64,000 nt of DNA from an uncultured Dehalococcoidia bacterium (GTDB taxonomy: Bacteria > Chloroflexota > Dehalococcoidia > Lucifugimonadales > JADFKI01). The stretch covers positions 434,001 through 498,000 of the forward strand of contig CATQHF010000003.1 of NCBI GenBank assembly GCA_958295865.1. Reading direction: 5' to 3'. Position numbers and translations under genes: made by a program. The notes under the pieces were generated by a model. That model did no database searches, was not told where the DNA came from, and saw only the letters and a list, made by a program, of their open reading frames with translations. Position 1 is the first letter of the stretch; each line of letters starts with the position of its first letter. Positions 25,028-32,906 of this stretch are shown here, in pieces.

Positions 25028-26254
25028 TCAACGGCTGTCGAGGTGGGTGACGCCGTCTTTCATTACATATTTGACGGCGTTGCCGCGCTCGAGGATTGAT
25101 ATGTCGTGGAGTGGGTCGCCTTCGACGAGGATTAGGTCGGCGCGCTTGCCGGGTTCGATGCTGCCAATCTGCCGCTTCCAGCCCATGCACTCGGCGGCGT
25201 GGCTTGTGGCGGCTACGATGGCTTGCATGGGGGTTAAGCCCGCTTCAACGAGGCAGGTGAGTTCGTGGGCGTTGTTGCCGTGTTCCCATCCGCCTTCGTC
25301 GGTGCCGGCGGTTACTTTTACGCCGTATTGCATTGCCATTTGGACGCTTTTGACATGGTGTTCACGGAGCGCGGCGGCGCGTGCCTTGCCGTGCGGCGTG
25401 CCGTGCGTGGCGTGGAAGGTGTACACGCCGAAGGTTGGGGTGAAGAAGATGTTATTGTCTGCCATCATCTCAAGCAGTTCGGGGTCTTCGTCTAGGTATG
25501 TGCCGTGTTCGATGGAGTCAACGCCGACTTCGATAGCCATACGCAAGCCTTCGCCGCCGAGCGCGTGGCACATAACGCGGCGACCGCGCTTGTGCGCCTC
25601 GTCCACTAATGCTTGCAGTTCGGCGCGCTCGAAGAGGATGTCTTTTGGGCCTAGGCCGGCTGCCGAGCTTGCGCCGCCGGTGGTTGCCGTCTTTATGACA
25701 TGGGCGCCCGCGCCGACCATTTCGCGCACTTTGGCGCGCATGCCTTCCGCGCCGTCAGCGACGCCCCAGGGCAAGCCGGAGTCTTCGCCTGCGGGCGGCT
25801 TGTATCCGAGCGGGCTTACGCGGTCTGCCATGCCGCCGGTGGGGGTGATGAAGCCTAGCCCGACTTGCAGGCGGGGGCCCGGCACCAAGCCTTCATCTAC
25901 GGCGAGCGCGAACCCAGCGTCCAGCCCGCCCGCATCGCGGAGGGCGGTGTAGCCGGTCATTAGGGTTTGGTGCAGTACGGAGGCGATGCGTAGATGACGG
26001 GTGCTGCGCGGCTCGTCGATGCCCCAACGACTGGCGATTTCGTAGCTGAATGAGGCGAGGTGGTCGTGTGTGTCTATGAGGCCGGGCATTAGGGTCATGC
26101 CTTGCGCGTCTATCACTTCGACGCCTTCCGGCGGCTGGACTTGCCGAGCGCTGCCGACGGCGTGGATTTCGCCATGGTCAATCAGCACGACGGCGCGCGC
26201 GACGGGTGCGCTGCCCGTGCCGTCGATCATGGTTGCGCCGGTGATTGCCTTCAT
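25028..26254 (-). CDS. Metal-dependent amidohydrolase (imidazolonepropionase/prolidase-like)
   Basis: 408 residues, cytosolic TIM-barrel hydrolase. Metal motifs: LMPGLIDTHDHLASFS (HxH, strand 1), HVIKTATTGGASS (the probable carboxylated lysine, strand 4), VMCHALGGEGLRMAIE (His), VDSIEHGTYLDED (second His), and VKVTAGTDEGGW (Asp, strand 8). Relatives include Xaa-Pro and Xaa-Arg dipeptidases as well as amidohydrolases of unknown substrate, so the substrate should not be named from sequence. It is the first gene of a two-gene minus-strand unit. A Rep-F element lies 28 bases upstream of the start. Confidence 0.86.
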   Translation of the reverse strand: MKAITGATMIDGTGSAPVARAVVLIDHGEIHAVGSARQVQPPEGVEVIDAQGMTLMPGLIDTHDHLASFSYEIASRWGIDEPRSTRHLRIASVLHQTLMTGYTALRDAGGLDAGFALAVDEGLVPGPRLQVGLGFITPTGGMADRVSPLGYKPPAGEDSGLPWGVADGAEGMRAKVREMVGAGAHVIKTATTGGASSAAGLGPKDILFERAELQALVDEAHKRGRRVMCHALGGEGLRMAIEVGVDSIEHGTYLDEDPELLEMMADNNIFFTPTFGVYTFHATHGTPHGKARAAALREHHVKSVQMAMQYGVKVTAGTDEGGWEHGNNAHELTCLVEAGLTPMQAIVAATSHAAECMGWKRQIGSIEPGKRADLILVEGDPLHDISILERGNAVKYVMKDGVTHLDSR

Positions 26255-26282
26255 GTCTGGCCTCCTCGCGGATGGTGTGAAC

Positions 26283-26364
26283 AGGACTTACGCACTTGAA
26301 TATGAACTCCTACCTGAGATTGACCTGTTTCAAGTACGAAATCGCGCTCAACTGCGTAAGTCCT
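26283..26364. mobile_element. Rep-F copy 2, 82-bp inverted-repeat element (opposite orientation)
   Basis: AGGACTTACGCACTTGAATA at the left and ACTGCGTAAGTCCT at the right. The sequence is the reverse complement of copies 1 and 3 with a few substitutions. It lies just upstream of the divergent amidohydrolase start and could carry or disturb its promoter. Confidence 0.75.
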
Positions 26365-26540
26365 AGTGAAATTGGCTTGGGGTGAGAGCCGCCGCCGATG
26401 GGACGGCTATCCTCCTAGCATACGCGGTAAAATCTCGCTTTGCTGATGATACCACGAACGGGGGTGATAGGATGGGGTGGTTTGTCCTTTGGCAGAGGGA
26501 ACGGGCGACGGGCCGGGCGTTCATGCGTGCGCCGCATGGA

Positions 26541-26687
26541 GAGAAAATTGCATTAGTACGGTTTAGCCGTCGATGGGTAAGCGTTTTCGCCCCCATCCTA
26601 ACCTTCCCCCATAGGGGGAGGGGACATCTACATCTGCGGCGTCCGCGCTTCGCCGACGAACCTTCCCCTATCAAGGGGGAAGGGACT
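26541..26687. repeat. Rep-A copy 5 (long form)
   Basis: GAGAAAATTGCATTAGTACG at the left; hairpin CCTTCCCCCATAGGGGGAGG; CATCTGCGGCGTCCGCG segment; ends in AAGGGGGAAGGGACTA, where Rep-G starts. Confidence 0.75.
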
Positions 26688-26830
26688 AGGTTATGTGGAC
26701 ATTTCGATTTTCATCCCGTCATTCCTGCGAAAGCAGGAATCCAGCGCTTTTGGATTGCCTGAAATATGCGAAAATACCTACATTCTGAGATTCTGGATTC
26801 CCGTTTTCACGGGAATGACGGGTGAGCGGG
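26684..26830. repeat. Rep-G copy 2 (one end recognisable)
   Basis: Begins TAGGTTATGTGGACATTT. The interior is the reverse complement of the Rep-G copy at 23.2 kb, with hairpins TTCCTGCGAAAGCAGGAA and CCCGTTTTCACGGG. The second terminus is not recognisable. Confidence 0.65.
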
Positions 26831-26943
26831 CGGGAATAATGAAAATGCGCTGTGGATGCGGTTGTGAGTTGGACGAAGTATCGCTGCTGTGCTATTCTCC
26901 AAACCTAATCAGCCAAACTTTATCGGAATACAGGAGTTCTGGA

Positions 26944-28053
26944 ATGGAACGGCCAATACTCAAGCCTGTTGGAACGCCCGTGGATGAGCTGGACACGCCC
27001 GCGCTGGTTGTGGATATGGATGCGCTGGAATCTAATATCGAGACGGTTCATGCTCGCTTTCGCCAATCGGACGCCAAGCTGCGCCCGTACACTGAGGTTC
27101 ATAGATGTCCCTCTATCGCGCATAAGCAGCTCGCGGCAGGGGGCAGCGTGGGCGGCATTAGCGTCGCGAGTGTGGGCGAGGCGGAGATTTTCTCCCAGAA
27201 CGGCATCACGGACATCTTCGTTGTGAATGAGGTCGTGACCACGCCGAAGATTAGCCGTCTGTGCGCGCTTGCCAGAAGTGTCAGCGTGAGCGTGGCGGTG
27301 GACGACGCCGACAATGCGCGGCGACTGTCGCAAGCGGCGCAGGACGGCGGGGTTGCGCTGAATGTCGTGATTGACATCAACACGGGGCAGGATCGCAGCG
27401 GCGTTGCGCCGGGACAGCCCGCGCTCGACCTCGCTCGCGCCATCGCGCAGAGTGGTGGACTTGAGTTTGCGGGGTTGATGTGCTGGGATGAAGCGGACTT
27501 GACGGGGGACGCCGATGCTATCGCCGCGGAGTCGGGCAGGCGCATACAGCAGGCGTTGGACACGCGCGAGATGCTGGAACGGGACGGCTTGGAGGTTCGC
27601 AGGGTCAGCGTTGGCGGGACGCACTGCTATGAGTTGGCGTGTGATACGGACGGCGTTACGGAGGCGCTGGCGGGGGCATACGCGCTGATGGATTATCGGC
27701 ACAGCGCGCTGCTTCCTGAACTGACGCCCGCTGCCGGGGTGATTGCCGCAGTTACGAGCCTGCCGGAGGACGGGACGGCAATCCTGGATACGGGACGCAA
27801 GGCGATGGGGGACGATTACGGCTTTCCTGTGATAGCGGACTCGGATGTCTTGGAGGTCGCGTCGATGAGCGCGGAGCATGGCAAGCTTCAGTGGCGGGAC
27901 GATGCGGATGTGTCGCTGAAGCTTGGGGATAGGGTGCGGTTCACGCCGATGGATACGGGCGCGTGCGTCAATGTGTATGATTACATTCATGGGGTGCGCG
28001 ACGGGAAGTTGGAGGCGGTGTTCAACATATCGGCCAGGGGGCTGTATCGCTAG
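26944..28053 (+). CDS. D-threonine aldolase-like fold III protein, PLP lysine replaced
   Basis: 369 residues, alanine-racemase-type barrel followed by a D-serine-dehydratase/D-threonine-aldolase-like C-terminal domain. Family marks: ELDTPALVVDMDALESNI at the start, GISVASVGEAEIFSQNG, NVVIDINTGQDRSGVAPG, GGTHCYE, and VFNISARGLYR at the end. In characterised members the cofactor lysine lies in LRPHxKTHK. Here that stretch is LRPYTEVHRCP, with Glu51 in the lysine position. The metal HxC/HxD near the C-terminus reads MDTGACVN, so ligands are also lost. It is therefore probably not a standard PLP aldolase. It is followed 38 bases later by a paralogue that keeps the lysine. The start at 26944 follows GGAGTTCTGGA. 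Confidence 0.75.
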   Translation: MERPILKPVGTPVDELDTPALVVDMDALESNIETVHARFRQSDAKLRPYTEVHRCPSIAHKQLAAGGSVGGISVASVGEAEIFSQNGITDIFVVNEVVTTPKISRLCALARSVSVSVAVDDADNARRLSQAAQDGGVALNVVIDINTGQDRSGVAPGQPALDLARAIAQSGGLEFAGLMCWDEADLTGDADAIAAESGRRIQQALDTREMLERDGLEVRRVSVGGTHCYELACDTDGVTEALAGAYALMDYRHSALLPELTPAAGVIAAVTSLPEDGTAILDTGRKAMGDDYGFPVIADSDVLEVASMSAEHGKLQWRDDADVSLKLGDRVRFTPMDTGACVNVYDYIHGVRDGKLEAVFNISARGLYR

Positions 28054-28091
28054 TTTGCATTTAAGAGCATGAGTATATTGGGAGCATAGAC

Positions 28092-29192
28092 ATGGAGAAT
28101 TATCGTCCTCTCGTGGGGACACGCATCGAGGATTTGGATACGCCCTGCCTGCTGGTTGAGATCGACGCGCTTGAGCGCAACTATCAGTTGATTGCGGATA
28201 CCTACCGGGATACTGAGTGCAAGATGCGCGCGCATATCAAGAACTTGAAGTCGCCGATGCTGGCGCACATGCAGATACGCGCGGGCGGCACGGTGGGCGG
28301 TGTGTGCGCGGCTAAGGTCTCTGAGGCGGAGGCGATGGTCGACGGCGGTATCGACGACATACTCATACCGAACCAGGTTGTTACGCGCGACAAGATTGCG
28401 CGGCTGTGCGCGCTGGCGAAGCAGGCGAGCATCATGGTCGCCGCGGACAACACGGACAATCTGCAAGCCATATCGGAGGTGGCCGACGCAATGGGCGTTA
28501 CCATCGGCGTGGTCATCGAGGTGGACACGCAGATGCAGCGCGCCGGAATTCGCGCGACTGAGCAGGGGGTCGCGCTCGCCAAGGTCGCCGCGTCGCTGCC
28601 GGGCGTCGCCTTCAAGGGCGTGATGAGCCATCAGACGCTGCCGGGCCAGCCTGACCGCGAGACGCGCTTCATCGAGGGGCCTCGCTTCATACAGAAGACG
28701 CTGGATGTGAAGGACGCAATCGAGGCGGTGGGCATTCCTGTCGAGGTGGTGTCGGCGGGCGAGAGCTGGACATACGACATTTGCCCGACGATTCCCGGCG
28801 TTACCGAGGTGGAGGGCGGCACATACGCGCTCATGTCCCATGCCTATGCCTACATGGAGGATTTTGAGTTTGCGGGCAAGATTTTGGGGACGGTAACGAG
28901 TACGCCGCGCCCGGGGGTTGCGATAGGCGATACCGGCTCGCGCTGTCTGGCGTCGCCGAGCGGAGTTCTGCCCGAACTGGAAGGCGTGGACGGGGTGCGC
29001 GTGGATTCGCTTGCGGCGAACCATATCGTGCTGAAGTCGGAGGGCGATATGCCGCTGAAGGTGGGCGACAAGTTTTTGCTGATTTCGGGGCAGCAGGACA
29101 TCATGGTGAATCGGTGGGACCAGTTCGTAGGGGTGCGGAACGGAGCAGTGGAAGCGGTCTGGGACATTACGGCGCGCGGGTGTCATAACTAG
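28092..29192 (+). CDS. D-threonine aldolase / D-serine dehydratase-like protein
   Basis: 366 residues, same family as the gene before it; the two are tandem paralogues. IEDLDTPCLLVEIDALERNY begins the barrel. The cofactor segment MRAHIKNLKSP keeps the lysine (K50) that forms the Schiff base in the family. GVVIEVDTQMQRAGIRATEQ and EVVSAGESWTYD follow. The C-terminal metal site reads GQQDIMVN, where canonical enzymes have H-x-C or H-x-D: the Asp position is kept and His is replaced by Gln. It is likely to cleave or dehydrate a D-beta-hydroxy amino acid or a related compound, but the substrate and the metal need are open. Followed after 21 bases by a methyltransferase gene. Confidence 0.78.
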   Translation: MENYRPLVGTRIEDLDTPCLLVEIDALERNYQLIADTYRDTECKMRAHIKNLKSPMLAHMQIRAGGTVGGVCAAKVSEAEAMVDGGIDDILIPNQVVTRDKIARLCALAKQASIMVAADNTDNLQAISEVADAMGVTIGVVIEVDTQMQRAGIRATEQGVALAKVAASLPGVAFKGVMSHQTLPGQPDRETRFIEGPRFIQKTLDVKDAIEAVGIPVEVVSAGESWTYDICPTIPGVTEVEGGTYALMSHAYAYMEDFEFAGKILGTVTSTPRPGVAIGDTGSRCLASPSGVLPELEGVDGVRVDSLAANHIVLKSEGDMPLKVGDKFLLISGQQDIMVNRWDQFVGVRNGAVEAVWDITARGCHN

Positions 29193-29213
29193 CGGGGTGG
29201 GCGCGGTATCGGC

Positions 29214-29828
29214 ATGAGTTTCAGCAAGTGGATGTTCGCGGCGTGGTATGACCTGCTGAACTCCGGCGTCGAGGGCCGGGTAGTCCCGTATCGCAGGGAG
29301 ACGGCGGGCAAGGCTTGGGGCGATGTGCTGGAGATTGGCGGCGGCACGGGCGCGAACCTCGCCTACTATCCGTCGGATGCAAAGATTACTTTCATCGAGC
29401 CGGACATGCACATGGTTCGGCGACTGCGACGGCGCGCGGCGCGGCAGGCGCGGGATGTCGTGATTGTGCGGCAGGTGGGGGAGCGGCTGCCGTTTGCCGA
29501 CGCGTCGTTTGACAGCGTGGTTACAACGCTCGTGCTGTGCATGGTGCGGGACGCCGATGCGGTCGTGCGGGAGGCTAGGCGAGCGCTCAAGCCGGGCGGC
29601 TCGTTTCTGTTCTATGAGCATGTGGTATCACCGAGGCGGCGCGGGCGGTGGTGGCAGCAGACGCTCAATCCGGCGTGGCGCTGCCTGACGACCGGCTGCA
29701 ATCTCGATCGGGACCTCACGGCGTCCATCGAGGGGGCGGGTTTCAGCAGCGTGGAGTTGCGGGCGTTCGATCTTTCGGTGGGGCTGCCGGTTACGATACC
29801 GAACATAGTTGGGGTGGCGAGGGTGTAG
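29214..29828 (+). CDS. Class I SAM-dependent methyltransferase
   Basis: 204 residues. Motif I is VLEIGGGTGANLAYYP, motif II the acidic FIEPDMHMV, and the post-II region LPFADASFDSVVTTLVLCMV. It belongs to the UbiE/Methyltransf_11 type. FYEHVVSPRRRGRWWQQTLN resembles the C-terminal segment of METTL7-like (thiol/phospholipid) methyltransferases, which fits a small lipophilic or thiol acceptor (weak inference). It lies 21 bases after the aldolase-like pair on the same strand and is probably co-transcribed. Confidence 0.82.
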   Translation: MSFSKWMFAAWYDLLNSGVEGRVVPYRRETAGKAWGDVLEIGGGTGANLAYYPSDAKITFIEPDMHMVRRLRRRAARQARDVVIVRQVGERLPFADASFDSVVTTLVLCMVRDADAVVREARRALKPGGSFLFYEHVVSPRRRGRWWQQTLNPAWRCLTTGCNLDRDLTASIEGAGFSSVELRAFDLSVGLPVTIPNIVGVARV

Positions 29829-29997
29829 AGCCGATGTGTTTTTGGGGGTGGCTGCTGATGAAGGCTCGGCGGGCTGCTGATAGGGCGTGTCGCTGCCGCG
29901 CTGCTTTTGACGGCGGGGGTGGTTTGTGTTTGCATCGGCGCATGTGCGCTGAACTTGAACAAGGCGGGTACAAGATTTTCAGGATAGGGAGGAATCG

Positions 29998-30423
29998 ATG
30001 AACTTTGAGGATGTTCGGCCATTCATGGAGACGCACCACAGAGGCGTCATATCGACGCAGCGTCCGGATGGCGCGGCGCACTCTAGCATCGTGGTGTGCG
30101 GCGCATACGAGGGGAACGCGGCGTTTGTGTCGGTATATCCACGCTCGCAGAAGATACGCAATCTGCGGCGCAATCCGAACTGCACGGTGCTGTGCGTAAG
30201 GGAGGACTGGCGTGAGTGGGTGTCTGTCGAGGGGCAGGCGACGCTCTATGACTATGGCAATATGGATGCGGAGGCGGCGCGCGTGATGCTGCGGAAGGTG
30301 TATATGGCGTGCAGCGACACGGAGCATCCGGACTGGGAAGAGTATGACCGGGCGATGATAGACCAGGAAGCGGTCATTGTGCTGGTAGAGCCTAAGCGCG
30401 TGTATGGGCTGCTGCGGGGGTAG
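29998..30423 (+). CDS. PPOX-class F420/FMN-dependent oxidoreductase-like protein
   Basis: 141 residues, split-barrel flavin or deazaflavin-binding fold. RPFMETHHRGVISTQRPDGA at the N-terminus, then SVYPRSQKIRNLRRNPNCTV (the conserved R/K..NL..NP) and VSVEGQATLYD are typical of the TIGR03618-type PPOX family found with F420 in Actinobacteria and Chloroflexota. Whether it uses F420 or FMN cannot be decided here. GGGAGGAATCG precedes the ATG at 29998. The 170 bases between the methyltransferase and this gene hold no recognised feature. Confidence 0.8.
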   Translation: MNFEDVRPFMETHHRGVISTQRPDGAAHSSIVVCGAYEGNAAFVSVYPRSQKIRNLRRNPNCTVLCVREDWREWVSVEGQATLYDYGNMDAEAARVMLRKVYMACSDTEHPDWEEYDRAMIDQEAVIVLVEPKRVYGLLRG

Positions 30424-31209
30424 GGGGGTATCAATTAAGAATTAGGAATTGAGAATTAAGAATTATAGATGGAGGGAGTTGGTAGAACTTATCTCGTAGA
30501 TGGGTTGATTGCGATTTTCGGGGTGAAGGGCGGGGTTGGTTGTGCTTGGGTGTGTCTTTGACGCTCGGGATTGCTCTTGATTTCGCAGGGGTGATGTCCT
30601 TTTGCGGGAATGACGGGTGACTTCCAGAGGCTCACGGGACCAGGGCGATGGGGTTGTGGTGGTTCGCCCTTCGACGAGCTCAGGGGGGCTCGCTATGGAC
30701 GGGGGGGAATCGGGGTCTTTGGATTGTCGTCTTGGACGGAGTGAGGGGGCTGGAATGCTTGCCATGTGGGGCGTGTTGGTGGCGGGGATTTTTGATTCCT
30801 CACTCCGCTGTGCTGCGTTCGGAATGACAGGGGAGGGGGCGCTCGGGATGACAGGGGGAGGGGGCGCCTGGAATGACGGGAGAAATTGCTCGGAATGACG
30901 GGAGAAATTGCTCGGAATGGCAGGGGGAGACGCTTGGAATGACGGGGGTGGACGCTCTGGCAATTGAAAGACGCCAATCTTCTGTTTGAGAAAATTGCAT
31001 TAGTACAGTTTAGCCGTCGATGGGCGAGCGTTTTCGCCCCCATCCTAACCTTCCCCCAAAGGGGGAAGGGACAATCACGCCCTAGGATTGCGCTTGACAG
31101 CAGGCAACCTTCCTCCATCAAGGGGGAAGGGACTAATTCAATTTTATCTCTGTTTTTTGTCGACGTCCGGGTGTGCCGAGTTGTGTTATAATTTGGGGAG
31201 GTTTGCGGG
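30424..31209. repeat. Repeat-filled gap (Rep-C, H, E, D-like, B, A)
   Basis: A short Rep-C at 30430-30468, a degenerate Rep-H at about 30485-30610 (GAACTTATCTCGTAGATGGG, TTGCGATTTTCGGGG), a Rep-D-related TTCGACGAGCTCAGG at about 30670, Rep-B long form at about 30725-30960, then Rep-A copy 6. TGTGTTATAATTTGGGG, ending near 31200, looks like the -10 region of the tRNA-Ser promoter. Confidence 0.7.
30988..31150. repeat. Rep-A copy 6 (both termini)
   Basis: Left end GAGAAAATTGCATTAGTACA, right end GACTAATTCAATTTTATCTC. The middle segment (CACGCCCTAGGATTGCGC) differs from the CATCTGCGGCGTC segment of other long copies. Confidence 0.75.
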
Positions 31210-31299
31210 GGAGAGATGGCCGAGCGGACGAAGGCGCCGGTCTCGAAAACCGGTATGGGCGCAAGTTCATCGTGGGTTCGAATCCCACTCTCTCCGCCA
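31210..31299 (+). tRNA. tRNA-Ser (anticodon CGA)
   Basis: A 90-nt class II tRNA. The acceptor stem is GGAGAGA paired with TCTCTCC, with discriminator G and CCA encoded. The anticodon stem-loop is CCGGT-CTCGAAA-ACCGG, so the anticodon is CGA, reading UCG. It has a long variable arm (ATGGGCGCAAGTTCAT) and a T loop of GTGGG-TTCGAAT-CCCAC. It lies directly upstream of the TIR/membrane module; tRNA-Ser genes are frequent integration sites. Confidence 0.95.
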
Positions 31300-31352
31300 C
31301 ACAACGCACGCTGCATCAAGGGTTCGGCATATAGAGGCGATAGGACGCGGTC

Positions 31353-31766
31353 ATGGAGAAGAAACTTAAGCACCTTGAGTTTGTCCAAGCGGTTATCAAC
31401 CGAATGGCGCGCAATTCGTTTATGCTGAAGGGGTGGACTGTAATCCTTGTTGCGGCAATCATTGCGTTTGTCGCAAGAGGCGGGGATGCAGAGTACATCA
31501 TTGCAGTGTATTTTGTTGTTGTTGCCTTCTGGGTTCTCGACGGTTTTTTTCTATCGCAGGAGCGATTGTTCAGGGGGTTGTACGACCATGTGCGACAACT
31601 GGATGAAGATGCCATTGATTTCTCGATGGATACCAGAGCGTATAGAGTGGACGGTCGTAATGGTTGGATTAGAACGATGTTCTCGAGAACTTTGGTGATA
31701 TTCTATGTGTGCGTGGGCTTGGTTGTTCTTGCAATTCCGGTGTTAGGAGTGCTGAGATTATGGTGA
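31353..31766 (+). CDS. Small membrane protein paired with TIR protein
   Basis: 137 residues with three probable membrane helices: residues 27-43 (GWTVILVAAIIAFVARG), 48-66 (YIIAVYFVVVAFWVLDGFF) and about 112-133 (LVIFYVCVGLVVLAIPVLG). An amphipathic N-terminus precedes them (LEFVQAVINRMARNSFMLKG), and a charged cytosolic loop (SQERLFRGLYDHVRQLDEDA) lies between helices 2 and 3. The size and helix pattern resemble SLATT-type and other small membrane effectors of nucleotide-activated defence. The stop overlaps the start of the TIR gene by seven bases, so expression is coupled. It begins 53 bases after tRNA-Ser. The membrane-effector role is an inference. Confidence 0.7.
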   Translation: MEKKLKHLEFVQAVINRMARNSFMLKGWTVILVAAIIAFVARGGDAEYIIAVYFVVVAFWVLDGFFLSQERLFRGLYDHVRQLDEDAIDFSMDTRAYRVDGRNGWIRTMFSRTLVIFYVCVGLVVLAIPVLGVLRLW

Positions 31767-32254
31767 GACGGCGAGTATTCTACAGTTTCCATTACATGCC
31801 AGACAATTCGCGGGCTAGTCAAGTCCGTAACATCGGCGTTGTCGAAGGTAATCGGCCCGCTACCGACAACGATTGGGAAGAGGTTGTAGGTGCCGGGGAT
31901 GCTGCAATCAAGAGGTGGATAAACGGCCAACTGGAAGGTCGCACCTGTACGGTCGTTCTCGTTGGCAGCCAAACTGCTGGCAGGAAGTGGATCACCCACG
32001 AGATAATGGAATCTTGGAACAAGGGCATGGGCGTTGTTGGAATATACATACATGGACTGAAGGATCTTAATCAGCGGATTTCAAAGAAAGGCAACAATCC
32101 CTTTGATTACATAGACTATGACGGTAAAAAGTTATCTCAGATAGTGAAGTGCTACAATCCCCAAGGAACTAGTAGCAAAGCTAAGTATGCTTCGATTAAA
32201 AGTAACTTGGCTAGGGTGATTGAAGAAGCCATAGAAATCAGAAAGAACAACTAG
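31760..32254 (+). CDS. TIR-like domain protein (DUF1863 / ThsB-like)
   Basis: 164 residues, a single TIR-like flavodoxin-type domain of the MTH538/ThsB class. RRRVFYSFHYMPDNSRASQV is the first strand and the BB-loop region with the family's SFHY. TVVLVGSQTAGRKWITHEIM carries W77 and Glu81, in the position of the catalytic Glu of TIR NADases and cyclases. Next comes GVVGIYIHGLKD. The C-terminal 55 residues are charged and helical. In Thoeris, ThsB makes a cyclic-ADP-ribose signal on infection. By analogy this protein may make a signal that activates the small membrane protein encoded just upstream. No ThsA, SIR2 or SLOG gene is nearby. The DNA is more AT-rich than flanking core genes. Confidence 0.8.
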   Translation: MVRRRVFYSFHYMPDNSRASQVRNIGVVEGNRPATDNDWEEVVGAGDAAIKRWINGQLEGRTCTVVLVGSQTAGRKWITHEIMESWNKGMGVVGIYIHGLKDLNQRISKKGNNPFDYIDYDGKKLSQIVKCYNPQGTSSKAKYASIKSNLARVIEEAIEIRKNN

Positions 32255-32263
32255 CAATCAGCG

Positions 32264-32710
32264 ATGGTGAGAAGCGCGGCGGCGACAGTCGAAGAGTATT
32301 TGGGTGAGCTTGCTCCTGAGCGGCGTGAGGCGATTGAGGCGGTGCGCGGTGTGGTGCTGCACAACCTGCCTGATGGCTATGATGAGGCGATGAACTGGGG
32401 CATGATTTCGTGGGAGGTGCCGCTGGAACGGTATCCCGACACCTACAATAAGCAGCCGCTGATGTATGCGGCGCTGGCGTCGCAGAAGAACTATATGTCG
32501 CTCTATCTGATGGGCGTGTACACGGATGGGGATGATAAGACTTGGTTTGAAGCGCGGTTCAAGGCGAGCGGCAAGAAGTTGAACATGGGCAAGTCTTGTG
32601 TGCGCTTCAAGAAGGTCGATGACCTGCCGATGGAGCTTATCGCGGAGACGATAGCGTCAACGCCGGTGGATGAGTACATCAGCCGATATGAGGCGGCGCG
32701 CAAGAAGTAA
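32264..32710 (+). CDS. DUF1801 domain protein
   Basis: 148 residues with the DUF1801 (YdhG/YdeI-like) pattern: ATVEEYLGELAPERREAIEA, the NWGMISWEVP motif, QKNYMSLYLMGVY, NMGKSCVRFKKVDDLPMELI, and a C-terminal helix. It has a fold like the iron-scaffold CyaY-type proteins; no function is established. It starts nine bases after the TIR gene but has a GC content more like the chromosome, so whether it belongs to the TIR unit is uncertain. A tRNA-Ser follows 30 bases later. Confidence 0.82.
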   Translation: MVRSAAATVEEYLGELAPERREAIEAVRGVVLHNLPDGYDEAMNWGMISWEVPLERYPDTYNKQPLMYAALASQKNYMSLYLMGVYTDGDDKTWFEARFKASGKKLNMGKSCVRFKKVDDLPMELIAETIASTPVDEYISRYEAARKK

Positions 32711-32740
32711 TCTAAAGGGATGGCGGGTTGACAATGTCGC

Positions 32741-32830
32741 GGAGAGGTGCTGGAGTGGACGAACAGGCACGACTGGAAATCGTGTGTGCCTGAAAGGGCA
32801 CCAAGGGTTCGAATCCCTTCCTCTCCGCCA
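32741..32830 (+). tRNA. tRNA-Ser (anticodon GGA)
   Basis: A 90-nt class II tRNA with acceptor GGAGAGG / CCTCTCC, G discriminator and encoded CCA. The anticodon stem-loop is CACGA-CTGGAAA-TCGTG, giving anticodon GGA. It has a long variable arm (TGCCTGAAAGGGCA) and a T arm of AAGGG-TTCGAAT-CCCTT. Together with the tRNA-Ser at 31.2 kb it brackets the TIR, membrane and DUF1801 genes. Confidence 0.95.
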
Positions 32831-32906
32831 TATCCACAGAGGCGGCGCGTAGCCATGCATAGCGAGACTGCTTTTGAACTGGAAACATGACCCCAATCTG
32901 AGCGCG

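Larger units (their letters stand above)
26255..26943. repeat. Repeat-filled gap (Rep-F, A, G, E)
   Basis: Rep-F copy 2, then about 170 bases without recognised structure, then Rep-A copy 5 abutting a Rep-G copy. After that come about 110 bases that should hold the promoter of the aldolase-like pair. The adjoining ends of Rep-A and Rep-G overlap at GGGACTAGGTTATGTGG. Confidence 0.7.

Noticed and set aside
26695-26943. An N-terminal extension of 83 codons on the first aldolase-like protein.
   Set aside because: It runs through Rep-G and Rep-E sequence; the family N-terminus fits the ATG at 26944.
29648-30001. A 117-codon frame overlapping the end of the methyltransferase.
   Set aside because: It shares no motif with known proteins and overlaps a real gene; the 170-base gap downstream has no other coding signal.
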